From Bacteroidota bacterium (lineage in GTDB: Bacteria > Bacteroidota > Bacteroidia > Chitinophagales > Saprospiraceae), in the NCBI GenBank assembly GCA_024743405.1, contig JANSWP010000029.1, forward strand, positions 1-64,000: 64,000 nt of DNA. Reading direction: 5' to 3'. Every line of letters begins with the position of its first letter. Position 1 is the stretch's first letter. Positions 27,101-35,898 of the stretch are shown piece by piece. The position numbers and the translations under genes were made by a program. The notes beneath the pieces were generated by a model that searched no databases, had not been told where the DNA came from, and saw only the letters and a list, made by a program, of their open reading frames with translations.

Positions 27101-28331
27101 AATAGCATAAAACTGCCACACTACCCGTATTATTAGCATTAATTGTTTGGGAAGGTAGCGTCACTATGGGAGCAGTATTGTCCATGATTTCAATCAATTG
27201 TTCATTGTCCTCACCATCCTTGTCTTCTAGAACCACAAGTCCCGTACACCAATTAAAAACCAACCAAGTTCTAATTATTTTAAAGGTATTTCCACAGGAA
27301 GAAAGGGTATCTGCCGTTAAACTTACATTATAAGCACAGTATAATCCGTCCACTCCACTAGGCACACCAGAACCAGTCGTATTTAGAGAATCGGTAATAG
27401 GAGTCGCGTCCATAATAGTCGGATATTCACTATATTCATCGCAAGTCCATGTAATATCGCTAGGAAAATCAATTAAATCGGGTGAAGTAATGCGAATCAC
27501 TTGTTCACATTCTGTTTCGTTTCCATATTCATCGATAGCCAACCAATATTTGGTAACCCAAACTTCATCACAAACATTTGAATCGTCAATAGTCTGACCC
27601 AAAAAGACAATTAATATTTCATCATGATCACTACAATTATCTTGATAAGTTGGATTTGGATAATATTCAAAATCCTCATCACAGCTAAGTTCTATAGGAT
27701 CAATGGGACAATCAAAAGTAGGTCCTGTCTTATCTTCAACTACTAAATAGGACCAACAAGCATTGCCAGAACACAAATCCGTCACCTTTCCAATCATTTC
27801 TTCTTCAAGGTGGTTACAATCAACGGTATTTCCGAAAGATTTTCCATGGATATCCGTCACTTCCACTTCAAAATTTTCAAAATTATTAAAGTTATTATTT
27901 AATAAAGTAGATGGAAAAATCTCTGCTTCTCCGCTTAGTCCCAACGACACGTTCACAATATTATCACAAGAAAGAGAGAAGATTTCTTGAAAAAAGACTT
28001 CTAAACTATGGGTCGTTTGCGTACCTCCTTGATCTGTTATGGTTACATATAAAATATGTGGACCACTACCGGGAGCACCTAAATCCCACAGAACGGAAAC
28101 CTCTGAGTTGCCATTTGTAAGTACAGTTCCACCAGTACTTAATGACCAATTATAAGTGTGATTTGGAAGAACCTCTGTGCTATATAACTCAGTGGCATCT
28201 TTACAAACAACCGACTTTCCATGAATATTATTATTCAATAAGTTATTGGCATTGAGGGTACCAAGAGCCAATAATAAGATCAGCATCAACGCATTTTTTA
28301 ATTCATTCATCTTGCTAGTAACTGGATTCAT
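24183..28331 (-). CDS. Giant T9SS protein with HYR/Ig-like repeats, dockerin and cohesin modules
   Basis: 1382 aa. A signal sequence (NALMLILLLALGTLNA) is followed by a PKD-like domain and by many Ig/HYR-like repeats with spaced cysteine pairs and recurring D-G-N-E patterns to about residue 960. A carboxypeptidase-regulatory-like fold (AGILETESGEMLSEVEVSL) leads into a dockerin-type region: NGVSTYDLVLMTKHIL and ADVNRSNTITTFDLVELRKLI, later VGDVNGNAQ. Then a cohesin-like domain (YRIDLKAKDFESISGFQFTL to IIMSFEIES, about residues 1170-1275). The C-terminal domain from SFELFQNIPNPF is a T9SS-type tail. Function is unknown; cell-surface scaffold or adhesin is a guess. Met8 (28310) is an alternative start. 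Confidence 0.85.
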   Translation of the reverse strand: MNPVTSKMNELKNALMLILLLALGTLNANNLLNNNIHGKSVVCKDATELYSTEVLPNHTYNWSLSTGGTVLTNGNSEVSVLWDLGAPGSGPHILYVTITDQGGTQTTHSLEVFFQEIFSLSCDNIVNVSLGLSGEAEIFPSTLLNNNFNNFENFEVEVTDIHGKSFGNTVDCNHLEEEMIGKVTDLCSGNACWSYLVVEDKTGPTFDCPIDPIELSCDEDFEYYPNPTYQDNCSDHDEILIVFLGQTIDDSNVCDEVWVTKYWLAIDEYGNETECEQVIRITSPDLIDFPSDITWTCDEYSEYPTIMDATPITDSLNTTGSGVPSGVDGLYCAYNVSLTADTLSSCGNTFKIIRTWLVFNWCTGLVVLEDKDGEDNEQLIEIMDNTAPIVTLPSQTINANNTGSVAVLCYSTDFLPAPQVEDNCSDYTIKIFTPIGELEYVNGVDGSEGGYIPFPGLVIGNHFVTYQAIDDCGNVGESMVLVQVKDLKEPNAICDFITDVSLTNTGEVEMFAETLDDGSYDNCCIDRFEAKRMDAPNSAFAESIIFDCSDDVETVVFRVYDCFDNFNECMVEVVVKDKLIPVCLAPADLTVTCLDIPIGLELDDSETLENLFGSATDYDNCGSTLEELSATGSIYCGEGSITRQFVSTDIFGNLSASCFQHITIEGTSQWSIHFPADWTGECGSPDNSNEVIVENDGCDLFAISYSDQLYNVSSDSACTQILRTWEIINWCDYIPNSTPLVIPRNINGDSINHITHGNFFNFSYQQTIWITDGDAPIITYNGEIDFCSLDDDCSTGEVEMPIDIQDECTDDLHLTYELDLNRDDAIDGTGLGEFVGTLPLGSHRLKYAVVDGCGNESSLEIDFTVIDCKKPSPYCENGIIVEIMQTGMIEIWAEDLNFNSYDNCPGELIFSFSSDTTATSRVFDCDYISSIQPVQVWVTDAAGNQDFCNSFINIQDNLGHCNPMGNPLIAGILETESGEMLSEVEVSLNDGQNYITDPDGTFEFLNLTSGGDYTVSPEKNVDPLNGVSTYDLVLMTKHILSTQLLNSPYKMIAADVNRSNTITTFDLVELRKLILHINDDFTNNTSWRFVEKAYNFQDPQNPLSEQFPETIDINNLDQDILNADFIAIKVGDVNGNAQTDDVESSDDRNFEEELFFQTENVDMKPKQTYRIDLKAKDFESISGFQFTLNFDPGLISFQQIIPSLICQNEHFGLKFLKEGIITVSWHNAVALTLNDGDIIMSFEIESSTNSFLKEVLEINSNLTQEEAYQIDDSSTNTFRQMGVELIFDRQDVNESFELFQNIPNPFHTNTVIGFNLPAASEGSMTVFDISGKILWRKEGALEKGYNEILLKSTDLPQSGVLFYQLETPDFVGTKKMILGSIK

Positions 28332-29251
28332 TTTAGGATGCGATTTTTTGAGTTCAGTGCTCTGGGTTCACGATTTAGAAAATGGTAAAACTCAGTTGGA
28401 TAAACTCTTTTGTTTTAGCTAAAGAACTAAAGCACATTTCTTTAAAAGGAATCCTATTTTAAGTTTTCATTGTCATTAAAAAATTTCAAATATTCTTAGA
28501 CTCTAGACAATACAAACCCACCTAAACAACTGACTGTCAGATGTTTAATCATTGATTTAAAATAGTCTAATCTATGAAACAAATGAAAAATCTAACTTTG
28601 AAAAACTAAAACAAGTTTCACTTTCGCAGAAATGTGCAAAGCAAAAAATAGTAGTCTCTTTTCCGTAAACCGGACTCGAGATTTTGTGTATGTGGAAATA
28701 GGAAAACAGAAGTAGGAAAGTAATTAGCTGATACTTTTGAATTAGTAGTTCAAATTTTGAAAACCAATTTTTTTATACCAACTAAAAAGGAGGCAAATTC
28801 TTAACGTGTTCTCAAAGTATGTTTCTCAGTGTAATATCGGTTTTAATTATTTTAAAAATTTTATTTTATAAAAATCTATTCATTACATATTTATACCATA
28901 TTTTCAAAAATGTGTCCACTTTTTTCTTAACATATAACCCTTTTAGGGTATTTAATGAATATAAAAAATAATAAATACTTAACTAATTGATTTAAAATAA
29001 ATTAATAATTACAATTAATACTTATCTGATATAATTAGGATAATTTTTTTCCAAAAAACTCTATTTTTCACTAAAAAACTAATTGAAGGAAAACTGATAC
29101 TCCTGAATATTACAAATGACTATAGAGTCGATATGAAAATTACCCGAAAGGAAATTTATGACAAAAGAAAGCATCAATCCCGAATTTTTATATCTTGAAA
29201 AAATAAAAATCCGGGATTGGTTGTCCTGATTGTTTTTTAACTCCACCCAAA
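28332..29251. other. Intergenic, mostly empty
   Basis: About 920 bp of very AT-rich sequence upstream of the giant protein. A hairpin with CAATCCCG / CGGGATTG arms plus AT pairs lies at 29175-29219. No gene supported. Confidence 0.5.
29175..29219. terminator. Hairpin, terminator-like
   Basis: CAATCCCGAATTTTTAT pairs with ATAAAAATCCGGGATTG with one mismatch. It lies just past the stop codon of the TPR remnant on the minus strand. Confidence 0.5.
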
Positions 29252-29480
29252 TCAATCCACGCAAAAATACTTTCGTACATCAGCAGCACTATTATATCCC
29301 AAAACGAAACTCTTTTCTAAATCAAAGCAATCAGCAGTAGTATTATATATTTGAAAGTGAGCTAATGCCCGATTGTAAAAAGCTTCCGCAAAATTCTCAT
29401 CCAAAAGAATTGCATTAGTATAATCTTCAATTGCTAGCTCATGATAGCCTAGCAGAAGGTATAGATTACCCCTATTTTTA
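29252..29480 (-). pseudogene. TPR-protein C-terminal remnant
   Basis: A minus-strand frame ending at 29252 reads NRGNLYLLLGYHELAIEDYT, then NAILLDENFAEAFYNRALAH, then a Cys-containing tail. This is a clear tetratricopeptide repeat (pattern W/N-G-Y-A-F-P). No start codon is available: the frame meets a stop inside the hairpin at 29487-29521. It is read as the tail of a deleted TPR gene, with the hairpin marking the break point. Confidence 0.7.
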
Positions 29481-29486
29481 TAGTTT

Positions 29487-29521
29487 AATAGAGGCGGTTT
29501 AATTGTCTAACCGCCTCTATT
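29487..29521. terminator. 13-bp hairpin
   Basis: AATAGAGGCGGTT pairs perfectly with AACCGCCTCTATT around 9 nt. It lies between the T9SS gene at 29611 and the TPR remnant and could terminate the former. Confidence 0.65.
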
Positions 29522-29610
29522 CTTTATGAAATTTTCAGGGATTTAGAGCTGAATCATCAGGTAAAAATTCGAAGGTAAAAATGATGCCACTTCAGGCATT
29601 AAAAATCATC

Positions 29611-30894
29611 CTAAAACATAGATTTTAAGATTTCAAAAGTGCCTATCGAGTTCCCAATTTTTACATTAACCAAATAAATGCCACTAGGAATCCGAGACAA
29701 ATCTAGTGTTACATCATTGCTATTTGTTTTTGAAACAAGCACTTGTTGCCCCACAGCATTAATAATAGTAACCTCCTCAATCATACTTTCAGCCTTAATT
29801 TGAAGTCGGTCAATTACCGGATTTGGAAAATAAGTTAACTCCAATTTCTCCAATTCTTTGGTATTCGTAAATTCTCCAAAATAGACATCATCCCAGTAAT
29901 AAGTTTTCTCACCGGCAGTAACTCCATCAGTACCGAAATTAAAGAAAATCGATGCTAAGTCGAAGGTGTAATTGGGATTGAGAATAGCTGTGCCTGGTGC
30001 TTCATTATTAAAGTCAAAAAGCAAATATTCCCAGGTGTTAGCTTGTGTTGTTAATGCTTCAGTTTCCACACTTTTGGTAGGATCGGTGTGGTCTTCAATT
30101 TTTAACCTTACTGGAATACCCGCATCTGGAGAATAAACTCGAACGGTCATTTTTGTATCTGAAGCAGTAATAGGAATTTGGTTTTTGAAACCGACAGCTG
30201 TACTCATTGTTGTACCTGCCCATGTGGTTGCATCATCTGGTTTTGTGGAGATTGCCACGGTATTATTTCCGTCAACAGGATCACTTCCTAACATAGAAGT
30301 GGTTCCGCCAAAATCAGTTAATTGGTAAAAAATAGTCGTCTCCTCAAAGGTAACAGGTAGATCAACTTGGTCAAGCCCTCCCGTTAAATCAAATTGAGTC
30401 ACGTCATCAAAAAGAAAAGTAGACGAAGAAGAACCATTACCAGTATTTCCAAAATCAAACATAAACACAACCGTATTATAGGTATTAGCTGGTTCACCTG
30501 AAAAATCCCAAGTTAAAGTTTCCCATTCGTTAGCAACACTGACTGTAGCATCCCTCTCTGTGTCTGCATTTCCTTCTAATTTGAGTTTCATCGTTATCCC
30601 TTCAACAGGAGAAAATACCTTCATGGAGAATGCTCCCTCTGTGGAAAAATCCAAAAAGTCATTCAAAATAACTTTGCTGCCTGCCCAAATTGTGCCGCCA
30701 TTTCTAATAATTTGACCAACCCTAGGACTTGTATTTACCCCCATTACAAATGGATTTGGAATTACACTAGCAGTTCCTCCATCAAAATCAATAAAATCAC
30801 TTTGTAAGGGTACAGGCTCAAAATCAAAAGGCAAACTCTGAGAATACCCTATTGTCGCACAAATAATTAATGTAAATAACAAACTCTTTTTCAT
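29611..30894 (-). CDS. T9SS-secreted protein with two similar CBM-like jelly-roll modules
   Basis: 427 aa. Signal peptide MKKSLLFTLIICATIGYSQS. Two homologous modules cover about residues 20-175 and 178-340: each has PF.FE or PVTFEE, then GT, a WAG motif (TIWAGSKVIL; TTWAGTTMS), V.SP..G..(M/V).LK.E, then NTWEYL.FDF or NEWETLTWDF and a final strand with FDDV or WDDVYF. This is a beta-sandwich plan seen in carbohydrate-associated Bacteroidota proteins. The tail from LTYFPNPVIDRL is a T9SS sorting domain. No catalytic residues seen; substrate unknown. The IPTM protein at 49 kb has a related jelly-roll pattern. Confidence 0.8.
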   Translation of the reverse strand: MKKSLLFTLIICATIGYSQSLPFDFEPVPLQSDFIDFDGGTASVIPNPFVMGVNTSPRVGQIIRNGGTIWAGSKVILNDFLDFSTEGAFSMKVFSPVEGITMKLKLEGNADTERDATVSVANEWETLTWDFSGEPANTYNTVVFMFDFGNTGNGSSSSTFLFDDVTQFDLTGGLDQVDLPVTFEETTIFYQLTDFGGTTSMLGSDPVDGNNTVAISTKPDDATTWAGTTMSTAVGFKNQIPITASDTKMTVRVYSPDAGIPVRLKIEDHTDPTKSVETEALTTQANTWEYLLFDFNNEAPGTAILNPNYTFDLASIFFNFGTDGVTAGEKTYYWDDVYFGEFTNTKELEKLELTYFPNPVIDRLQIKAESMIEEVTIINAVGQQVLVSKTNSNDVTLDLSRIPSGIYLVNVKIGNSIGTFEILKSMF

Positions 30895-30931
30895 ATAGAA
30901 TAAATTTACTGCGTTTGGAAAATAATCCCTC

Positions 30932-31090
30932 TAAGAGTATGTCTAAATTTTTACTTCCTAGAAACCAACGCTTTATGAACCTACCTTCAAATTATTGCGG
31001 TCATTTGCCTCGGCAAACTCCCTTAATAATTTATCGCCAGAACCATAAATCATTGATTCTCAGTTTGTGAAATTTTTAGACATACTCTAA
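30932..31090 (-). repeat. Intergenic palindrome element, copy E
   Basis: 159 bp bounded by TAA at both ends (30932-30934; 31088-31090). Arms GAGTATGTCTAAATTTTTAC and its near complement pair over about 20 bp. The diverged core read on the minus strand has GCCGAGGCAAATG. The same arm sequence reappears at the stop codon of the symporter gene at 62813. Confidence 0.7.
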
Positions 31091-31488
31091 AGACAAAAGG
31101 AAGAATCAAATTTAAAAGGTCAAAATTAAGATAAAAATAGGTGAACTGTATTTTAGACCTGTCATACTTCAAATACCATCTTTCTGAAAATATCTTTTCA
31201 CCCATTTTTTGGATAAAAAAGGCTCCTATTGAGAGAAAGGCAACACAACAAACCTAAATAGATACAGCGAATGGACGTATTCAATTAAAGCTTTTTTGAA
31301 TATTTCCTATCTTTCGTTTTCAAACTAAGGAACGTGTAAAGAATAACTTATAACATTAGGCGGATTCTTTACAAGTTCCTAATTAGTTCATTTAGAATTT
31401 TCACATAGAAAATATTGTTAGAACTATTTTGCCGTACATGAAAACATTCTTGTACGCTATATTGAAAAAACAAAATCACTAAAGAAGT
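31091..31488. other. Intergenic upstream of the 1055-aa BNR gene
   Basis: It contains the small palindrome at 31326-31382 and an inverted repeat at 31434-31455 (GTACATGAA / TTCTTGTAC) close to the gene start. The inverted repeat could be an operator; TATATTG lies just after it as a possible -7 element. Confidence 0.4.
31326..31382. repeat. Short palindrome of the TAA-bounded family
   Basis: GGAACGTGTAAAGAAT pairs with ATTCTTTACAAGTTCC (one mismatch) and TAA flanks both sides. A related half, TAAGTAACGAGTAAAGAATAA, lies at 44152-44172. Confidence 0.7.
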
Positions 31489-34400
31489 ATGAAAAACATC
31501 TTACCATTTTTCCTGATCTTACTATTTTCCGGACTCGTATTGCCGAATGCCGAAGCGCAAAAGAAAAAAAAGAAAAATACCTCTTCTACCTCAGCCCCAA
31601 TCATCAAAAAATATGACGAACATTTATTTAATGCCTTAGAATGGAGAAGTATTGGGCCTTTTCGCGGCGGTCGATCGGCGACGGTAACCGGCGTTCCTAG
31701 CAAACCACACCTCTATTATATGGGGGCAGCTGGCGGCGGCGTTTGGAAAACTAAAAACGGCGGTCAGACTTGGAATAATATTTCCGACAAATATTTTGGC
31801 GGCTCTATTGGAGCAATTGCTGTAAGTGAATGGGATCCGAATGTAATTTATGTAGGCGGAGGCGAAGTGACAGTAAGAGGAAATGTATCTAGCGGTTACG
31901 GTGTTTGGAAATCAGTCGACGCGGGTAAAACGTGGGAATCTTGCGGTTTAAAAGAATCTCGACATATTCCGCGCATTCGAATTCATCCGAAAAATCCAGA
32001 TTTAGTTTATGCCGCAGTTTTAGGAAATTTATATAAAGATACCGAAGAACGGGGTGTTTATCGAAGTAAAGACGGTGGCAAGACATGGGAAAAAACACTT
32101 TTTGTCAATAATTCTGTAGGGGCATGTGATTTGACATTTGATCCATCTAACCCTAGGATTATGTATGCTTCTATGTGGAAAATTCGTCGAAATCCTTATA
32201 GTTTGTCTAGTGGCGGTGAAGGTAGCGGGCTTTGGAAATCAACCGATGGTGGCGAGACTTGGACAGATATTAGCAGAAATGAAGGATTGCCTAAAAAAGA
32301 TATTTTGGGCATTATTGGTGTAACTGTATCGCCTGTGAATCCTGATAGAGTTTGGGCAATTATGGAAGCGGAAAATGGGGGTGTCTTTCGTTCTGAAAAT
32401 GGAGGAAAAACTTGGCGAAAAATTAATACCGAAAGAAAATTGCGCCAAAGAGCTTGGTATTATTCACGTATTTATGCCGATCCACAAGATGAAGATGTGG
32501 TTTATGTCGTAAATGTCCGATTCCATAAATCAAAAGACGGTGGCAAAACTTTCGAGTCTATTTCCACACCTCATGGTGATCATCACGACCTTTGGATTGC
32601 GCCAGAAGATCCCACTCGAATGATCATTGCTGACGATGGCGGCGGACAAATCACCTACGATGGTGGCGAAAACTGGAGTACTTATTACAATCAACCGACG
32701 GCTCAATATTATCGTGTGACAACGGACGATCATTTTCCATATCGAATTTATATGGCACAACAGGATAATTCTACGCAAAGAGTTTATCATAGAACAGGTG
32801 GTGGCTCCATCGGAGAGCGAGATTGGGAATCCACCGCAGGTTGTGAGTGCGGTCATATTGCGATTGATCCCGAAAATATGGATATCGTTTATGGTGGCTG
32901 TTATGACGGTGTTTTGCAACGAAAAGACCACAAAAATGACTTATCAAGAGGGATTAATGTTTGGCCAGATAATCCAATGGGACATGGAGCAGAGGGTATG
33001 AAATATCGTTTCCAATGGAATTTTCCGATATTCTTTTCACCACATGATTCAAAAAAATTATACACCGCTTCTAATCATTTGCATGTTTCTTATAATGAAG
33101 GTCAATCATGGGAAATCATCAGCCCTGACCTCACTCGAAATGACTCTTCCAAACTCGTTTCTTCGGGTGGTCCAATTACTCAAGACAATACTTCGGTAGA
33201 ATATTATTGTACAATTTTCGCAGCAATGGAATCTCCAAGAGTGAAAGATTTGATTTGGGCAGGTTCTGATGATGGATTGGTCCATGTGACCAAAGATGGC
33301 GGCAAGAATTGGATGAATGTTACTCCGAAAAATATGCCCGAATGGATTATGATTAATAGTTTGGAAGTAGATCCACACAATGACGGAGGCTGTTATTTGG
33401 CGGCGACTTCTTATAAAAATGGTGATTTCAAACCTTATCTATATAAGACCAAAGATTATGGCCAGACATGGACAAAAATCGTAAATGGCATTGATAATGA
33501 GCATTTTACAAGAGTCATTCGTGCTGACCCGCGTCGAAAGGGAATGTTGTATGCAGGTACGGAAACGGGTATGTATATGTCTTTTGACGATGGTGCAAAC
33601 TGGCAGTCAGCCCAATTGAATTTACCGATTGTGCCGATTACGGATTTGGCAATTAAGAATGATAATTTGATCGCGGCTACACAAGGACGCTCGATTTGGT
33701 TAATTGATGATTTGACGGTTTTACATCAGGTCAATGATGCCGTCGCACAGAAATCACACCATTTATACAAGCCAATGCCTTCTTATCGAATGAGCGGCGG
33801 ATCAAGAGGTGCTTCCAAAACCGCAGGTCAAAATCACCCAGGCGGTGTAATGGTTCATTATTTCTTTAAAGAAAAACCAGCCGATTCGGTGGAAGTCAAA
33901 CTGTCTTTCCATGAAATGAATGGCGAGTTGATAAAAGAATATTCCACCAAAGCAAAAGAGAAATCGGACAAATTTAAAATCAAAGAAGGTGGTAACCGCT
34001 TTGTTTGGAATATGCGTTATGCAGATGCGAAAAAATTTGAAGGCATGATTCTTTGGGCAGCATCCATGAACGGCCCCAAAGCGATTCCTGGCAAATATTT
34101 GGTTAGAATGACCATTGGCGATGAGGTACAAGAAGAAGAATTTGAGATATTAAAAGATCCTCGCTCCCCAGCAACCGAGGATGACTTTAGAAAGCAATTT
34201 ACCTTTTTGTCTGAAGTACGCGATAAAGTTACCGAATCTCACAATGCGATTACGAAAATCCGAACCATTCGCGCCCAACTGAAAGATTATACCAAAAGAT
34301 TGGAGAAAGACGAAACCAATCAACCGCTCTTCGATAAGGCAGACGAAATCAATAAAAAAATGAAAGAAGTCGAAGAAGCGCTCTATCAAACCAAAAACCG

Positions 34401-34656
34401 CAGCCGCCAAGATCCGCTCAATTTCCCGATTCGATTGACGAATAAATTGGGACATTTGAATTCGCTCTCTGGCCGTGGTGACTATCCACCGACTGATCAA
34501 GCGATTCAGGTGAGAGATGAATTATCTAAAGTCATTGATGGGCATTTGAAGAAATTCCAAGAGGTGAAGGATAAGGATTTACCTGAGTTTAATAGGCTGG
34601 TGAAGCATTTTGAGATTGATGCGATTATTTTGGAGAAAGCTAAAGAAGTGAATTAA
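31489..34656 (+). CDS. Secreted BNR/VPS10-like beta-propeller protein
   Basis: 1055 aa with signal peptide (FFLILLFSGLVLPNAEAQ) followed by a Lys tract. From residue 50 (WRSIGPFRGGRSATVTGVP) a sortilin-like 'glycosyl hydrolase' propeller runs to about residue 750, with Asp-box repeats such as KTKNGGQTW, KSVDAGKTW, RSKDGGKTW and KSTDGGETW. The end (about 800-1055) is an Ig-like domain (GGNRFVWNMRYADAKKFEG) and a helical domain with TESHNAITKIRTIRAQLKDY. There is no YPNP-type T9SS tail, unlike its neighbours. Proteins of this plan are common in Bacteroidota and are annotated as WD40/YVTN/BNR-like; activity unproven. GC is higher here than around it. Confidence 0.87.
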   Translation: MKNILPFFLILLFSGLVLPNAEAQKKKKKNTSSTSAPIIKKYDEHLFNALEWRSIGPFRGGRSATVTGVPSKPHLYYMGAAGGGVWKTKNGGQTWNNISDKYFGGSIGAIAVSEWDPNVIYVGGGEVTVRGNVSSGYGVWKSVDAGKTWESCGLKESRHIPRIRIHPKNPDLVYAAVLGNLYKDTEERGVYRSKDGGKTWEKTLFVNNSVGACDLTFDPSNPRIMYASMWKIRRNPYSLSSGGEGSGLWKSTDGGETWTDISRNEGLPKKDILGIIGVTVSPVNPDRVWAIMEAENGGVFRSENGGKTWRKINTERKLRQRAWYYSRIYADPQDEDVVYVVNVRFHKSKDGGKTFESISTPHGDHHDLWIAPEDPTRMIIADDGGGQITYDGGENWSTYYNQPTAQYYRVTTDDHFPYRIYMAQQDNSTQRVYHRTGGGSIGERDWESTAGCECGHIAIDPENMDIVYGGCYDGVLQRKDHKNDLSRGINVWPDNPMGHGAEGMKYRFQWNFPIFFSPHDSKKLYTASNHLHVSYNEGQSWEIISPDLTRNDSSKLVSSGGPITQDNTSVEYYCTIFAAMESPRVKDLIWAGSDDGLVHVTKDGGKNWMNVTPKNMPEWIMINSLEVDPHNDGGCYLAATSYKNGDFKPYLYKTKDYGQTWTKIVNGIDNEHFTRVIRADPRRKGMLYAGTETGMYMSFDDGANWQSAQLNLPIVPITDLAIKNDNLIAATQGRSIWLIDDLTVLHQVNDAVAQKSHHLYKPMPSYRMSGGSRGASKTAGQNHPGGVMVHYFFKEKPADSVEVKLSFHEMNGELIKEYSTKAKEKSDKFKIKEGGNRFVWNMRYADAKKFEGMILWAASMNGPKAIPGKYLVRMTIGDEVQEEEFEILKDPRSPATEDDFRKQFTFLSEVRDKVTESHNAITKIRTIRAQLKDYTKRLEKDETNQPLFDKADEINKKMKEVEEALYQTKNRSRQDPLNFPIRLTNKLGHLNSLSGRGDYPPTDQAIQVRDELSKVIDGHLKKFQEVKDKDLPEFNRLVKHFEIDAIILEKAKEVN

Positions 34657-34668
34657 GATTTATTATAG

Positions 34669-34700
34669 AGTGAGTTGAAGTATAAAACTTCAACTCACTT
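34669..34700 (+). terminator. Terminator after the BNR gene
   Basis: AGTGAGTTGAAGT pairs perfectly with ACTTCAACTCACT with a 5-nt loop and a short T-run. Confidence 0.75.
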
Positions 34701-34715
34701 TCATCCTTAAACCAT

Positions 34716-34886
34716 ATGAACAATAAGAGAAAAGCAGAGCAAGGAATGGCAATCGGAATTATACTTGGAACGCTGATTGGTGTTTTAATGGATAATATCG
34801 GTGTTTGGTTAGCTTTAGGAGTCGCATTTGGAGCAGGACTTGGTAAAGTGTTAAGTCAAAGAAACAAGGAAGAAGACCAACAATGA
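34716..34886 (+). CDS. Small membrane protein with glycine-rich helices, 56 aa
   Basis: A 56-residue frame: basic start (MNNKRKAEQG), hydrophobic Gly-spaced segment AIGIILGTLIGVLMD, a second one WLALGVAFGAGLGKVL, and a charged end (RNKEEDQQ). The glycine spacing resembles small glycine-zipper membrane proteins. It follows the BNR gene on the same strand behind a terminator. Confidence 0.6.
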   Translation: MNNKRKAEQGMAIGIILGTLIGVLMDNIGVWLALGVAFGAGLGKVLSQRNKEEDQQ

Positions 34887-35268
34887 AGGCCATATTTTCG
34901 AAAGGGTCATAAAATTCGAACTGTTCGCAAGGTCTTACAAATCGCGGTGTTCGCCAGCTTCTGAAGAAGCGTCGCGGCACATACGCCAAATCTCCAGTTT
35001 GACATAAAATAGAACACAAAAACCAATCAGAGATTGGACAAAAACGATTCGGATTTATATATCCTCACAAGCATCTAAACAGAAACAGATTATTGTCCGT
35101 TGTCGAGTTACAGACCTCTGATAAAGCGTAAGTATCTTTCAAATCAATTTCAAACTTTACACTGCAAAAGCTATTTCGTTAGTGTTGACTTGTATTCAAC
35201 TTATTTGACAAATTGCAGGGCTTTAGGGGATTGCATTATCCAAACAGATGCACGTGTTGAGCAGTCAG
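34887..35268. other. Intergenic, locally GC-richer
   Basis: 382 bp with short hairpins (GCTTC/GAAGC near 34961; CCAATC/GATTGG near 35021) and no credible gene. Confidence 0.4.
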
Positions 35269-35898
35269 CTACTTAAAATGTACTTTAATCTTTATAAAGG
35301 CTCTGTCCTTACAACCCTTTGTTATTAAGGTCGATTTATATTGATCATTATTCTCTTCAAAGACTAACGTCAGAATACTATTGCAAGCGTTTTCTCCCGT
35401 CAAGAGATATTCTTCAACATTCAGCCCTGTAAAATCATCGACATAGCTACGATTATATGGGATGTTATTGGCGTTGAGCTCAAAATCCTGATATACATCT
35501 CCATATATAAAACTTGAGAAACGCAAGCCTACCAAAAGATCAATATCAACGTTCCTCTTTCCATAAGTTCTATCGAATACAAAATCTATCGATCCACTCA
35601 TCTTTTTTCCTAATACCTCATTGTTTTCATAATTTACTAGATACAATTTACCAACTTGCTCTGTTGAACCCGCAATAGAACTAAATTCTGCATTATGTTC
35701 TACCCCCACGATCACCTCTGTTGATGGTGGGTTCTTATTAACCAACCTGTAGTCTACATTGTCAAAAAAATATTCTACCTCAACTCGGTCTATTGGGTTT
35801 AACTCATGGTCAGGTACCTCCATGGTAATATCCTTATCTTCAGTACAAGAAGAGATGAATAACATAAAAAACACAAAAATCAAACTTATTGCTTTCAT
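35269..35898 (-). CDS. Hypothetical lipoprotein, 209 aa
   Basis: A type II signal peptide is evident: hydrophobic stretch then the lipobox FISSC (Cys18) with TEDKD following. The mature part is rich in beta strands and acidic residues, with two later cysteines (ENACNS and TKGCKDR). No family recognised. It probably sits in the outer membrane or periplasm. Confidence 0.7.
   Translation of the reverse strand: MKAISLIFVFFMLFISSCTEDKDITMEVPDHELNPIDRVEVEYFFDNVDYRLVNKNPPSTEVIVGVEHNAEFSSIAGSTEQVGKLYLVNYENNEVLGKKMSGSIDFVFDRTYGKRNVDIDLLVGLRFSSFIYGDVYQDFELNANNIPYNRSYVDDFTGLNVEEYLLTGENACNSILTLVFEENNDQYKSTLITKGCKDRAFIKIKVHFK

Noticed and set aside
28332-29250. A gene in the long gap before the giant protein
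   Set aside because: No frame with family resemblance except the TPR remnant at its end.
32530-34500. Several minus-strand frames of 90-133 codons
   Set aside because: They are antisense shadows of the 1055-aa BNR gene, whose Asp-box repeats are unmistakable.
34759-35019. 86-codon minus-strand frame
   Set aside because: It runs antisense across the small membrane gene at 34716-34886, which has the better start and composition.
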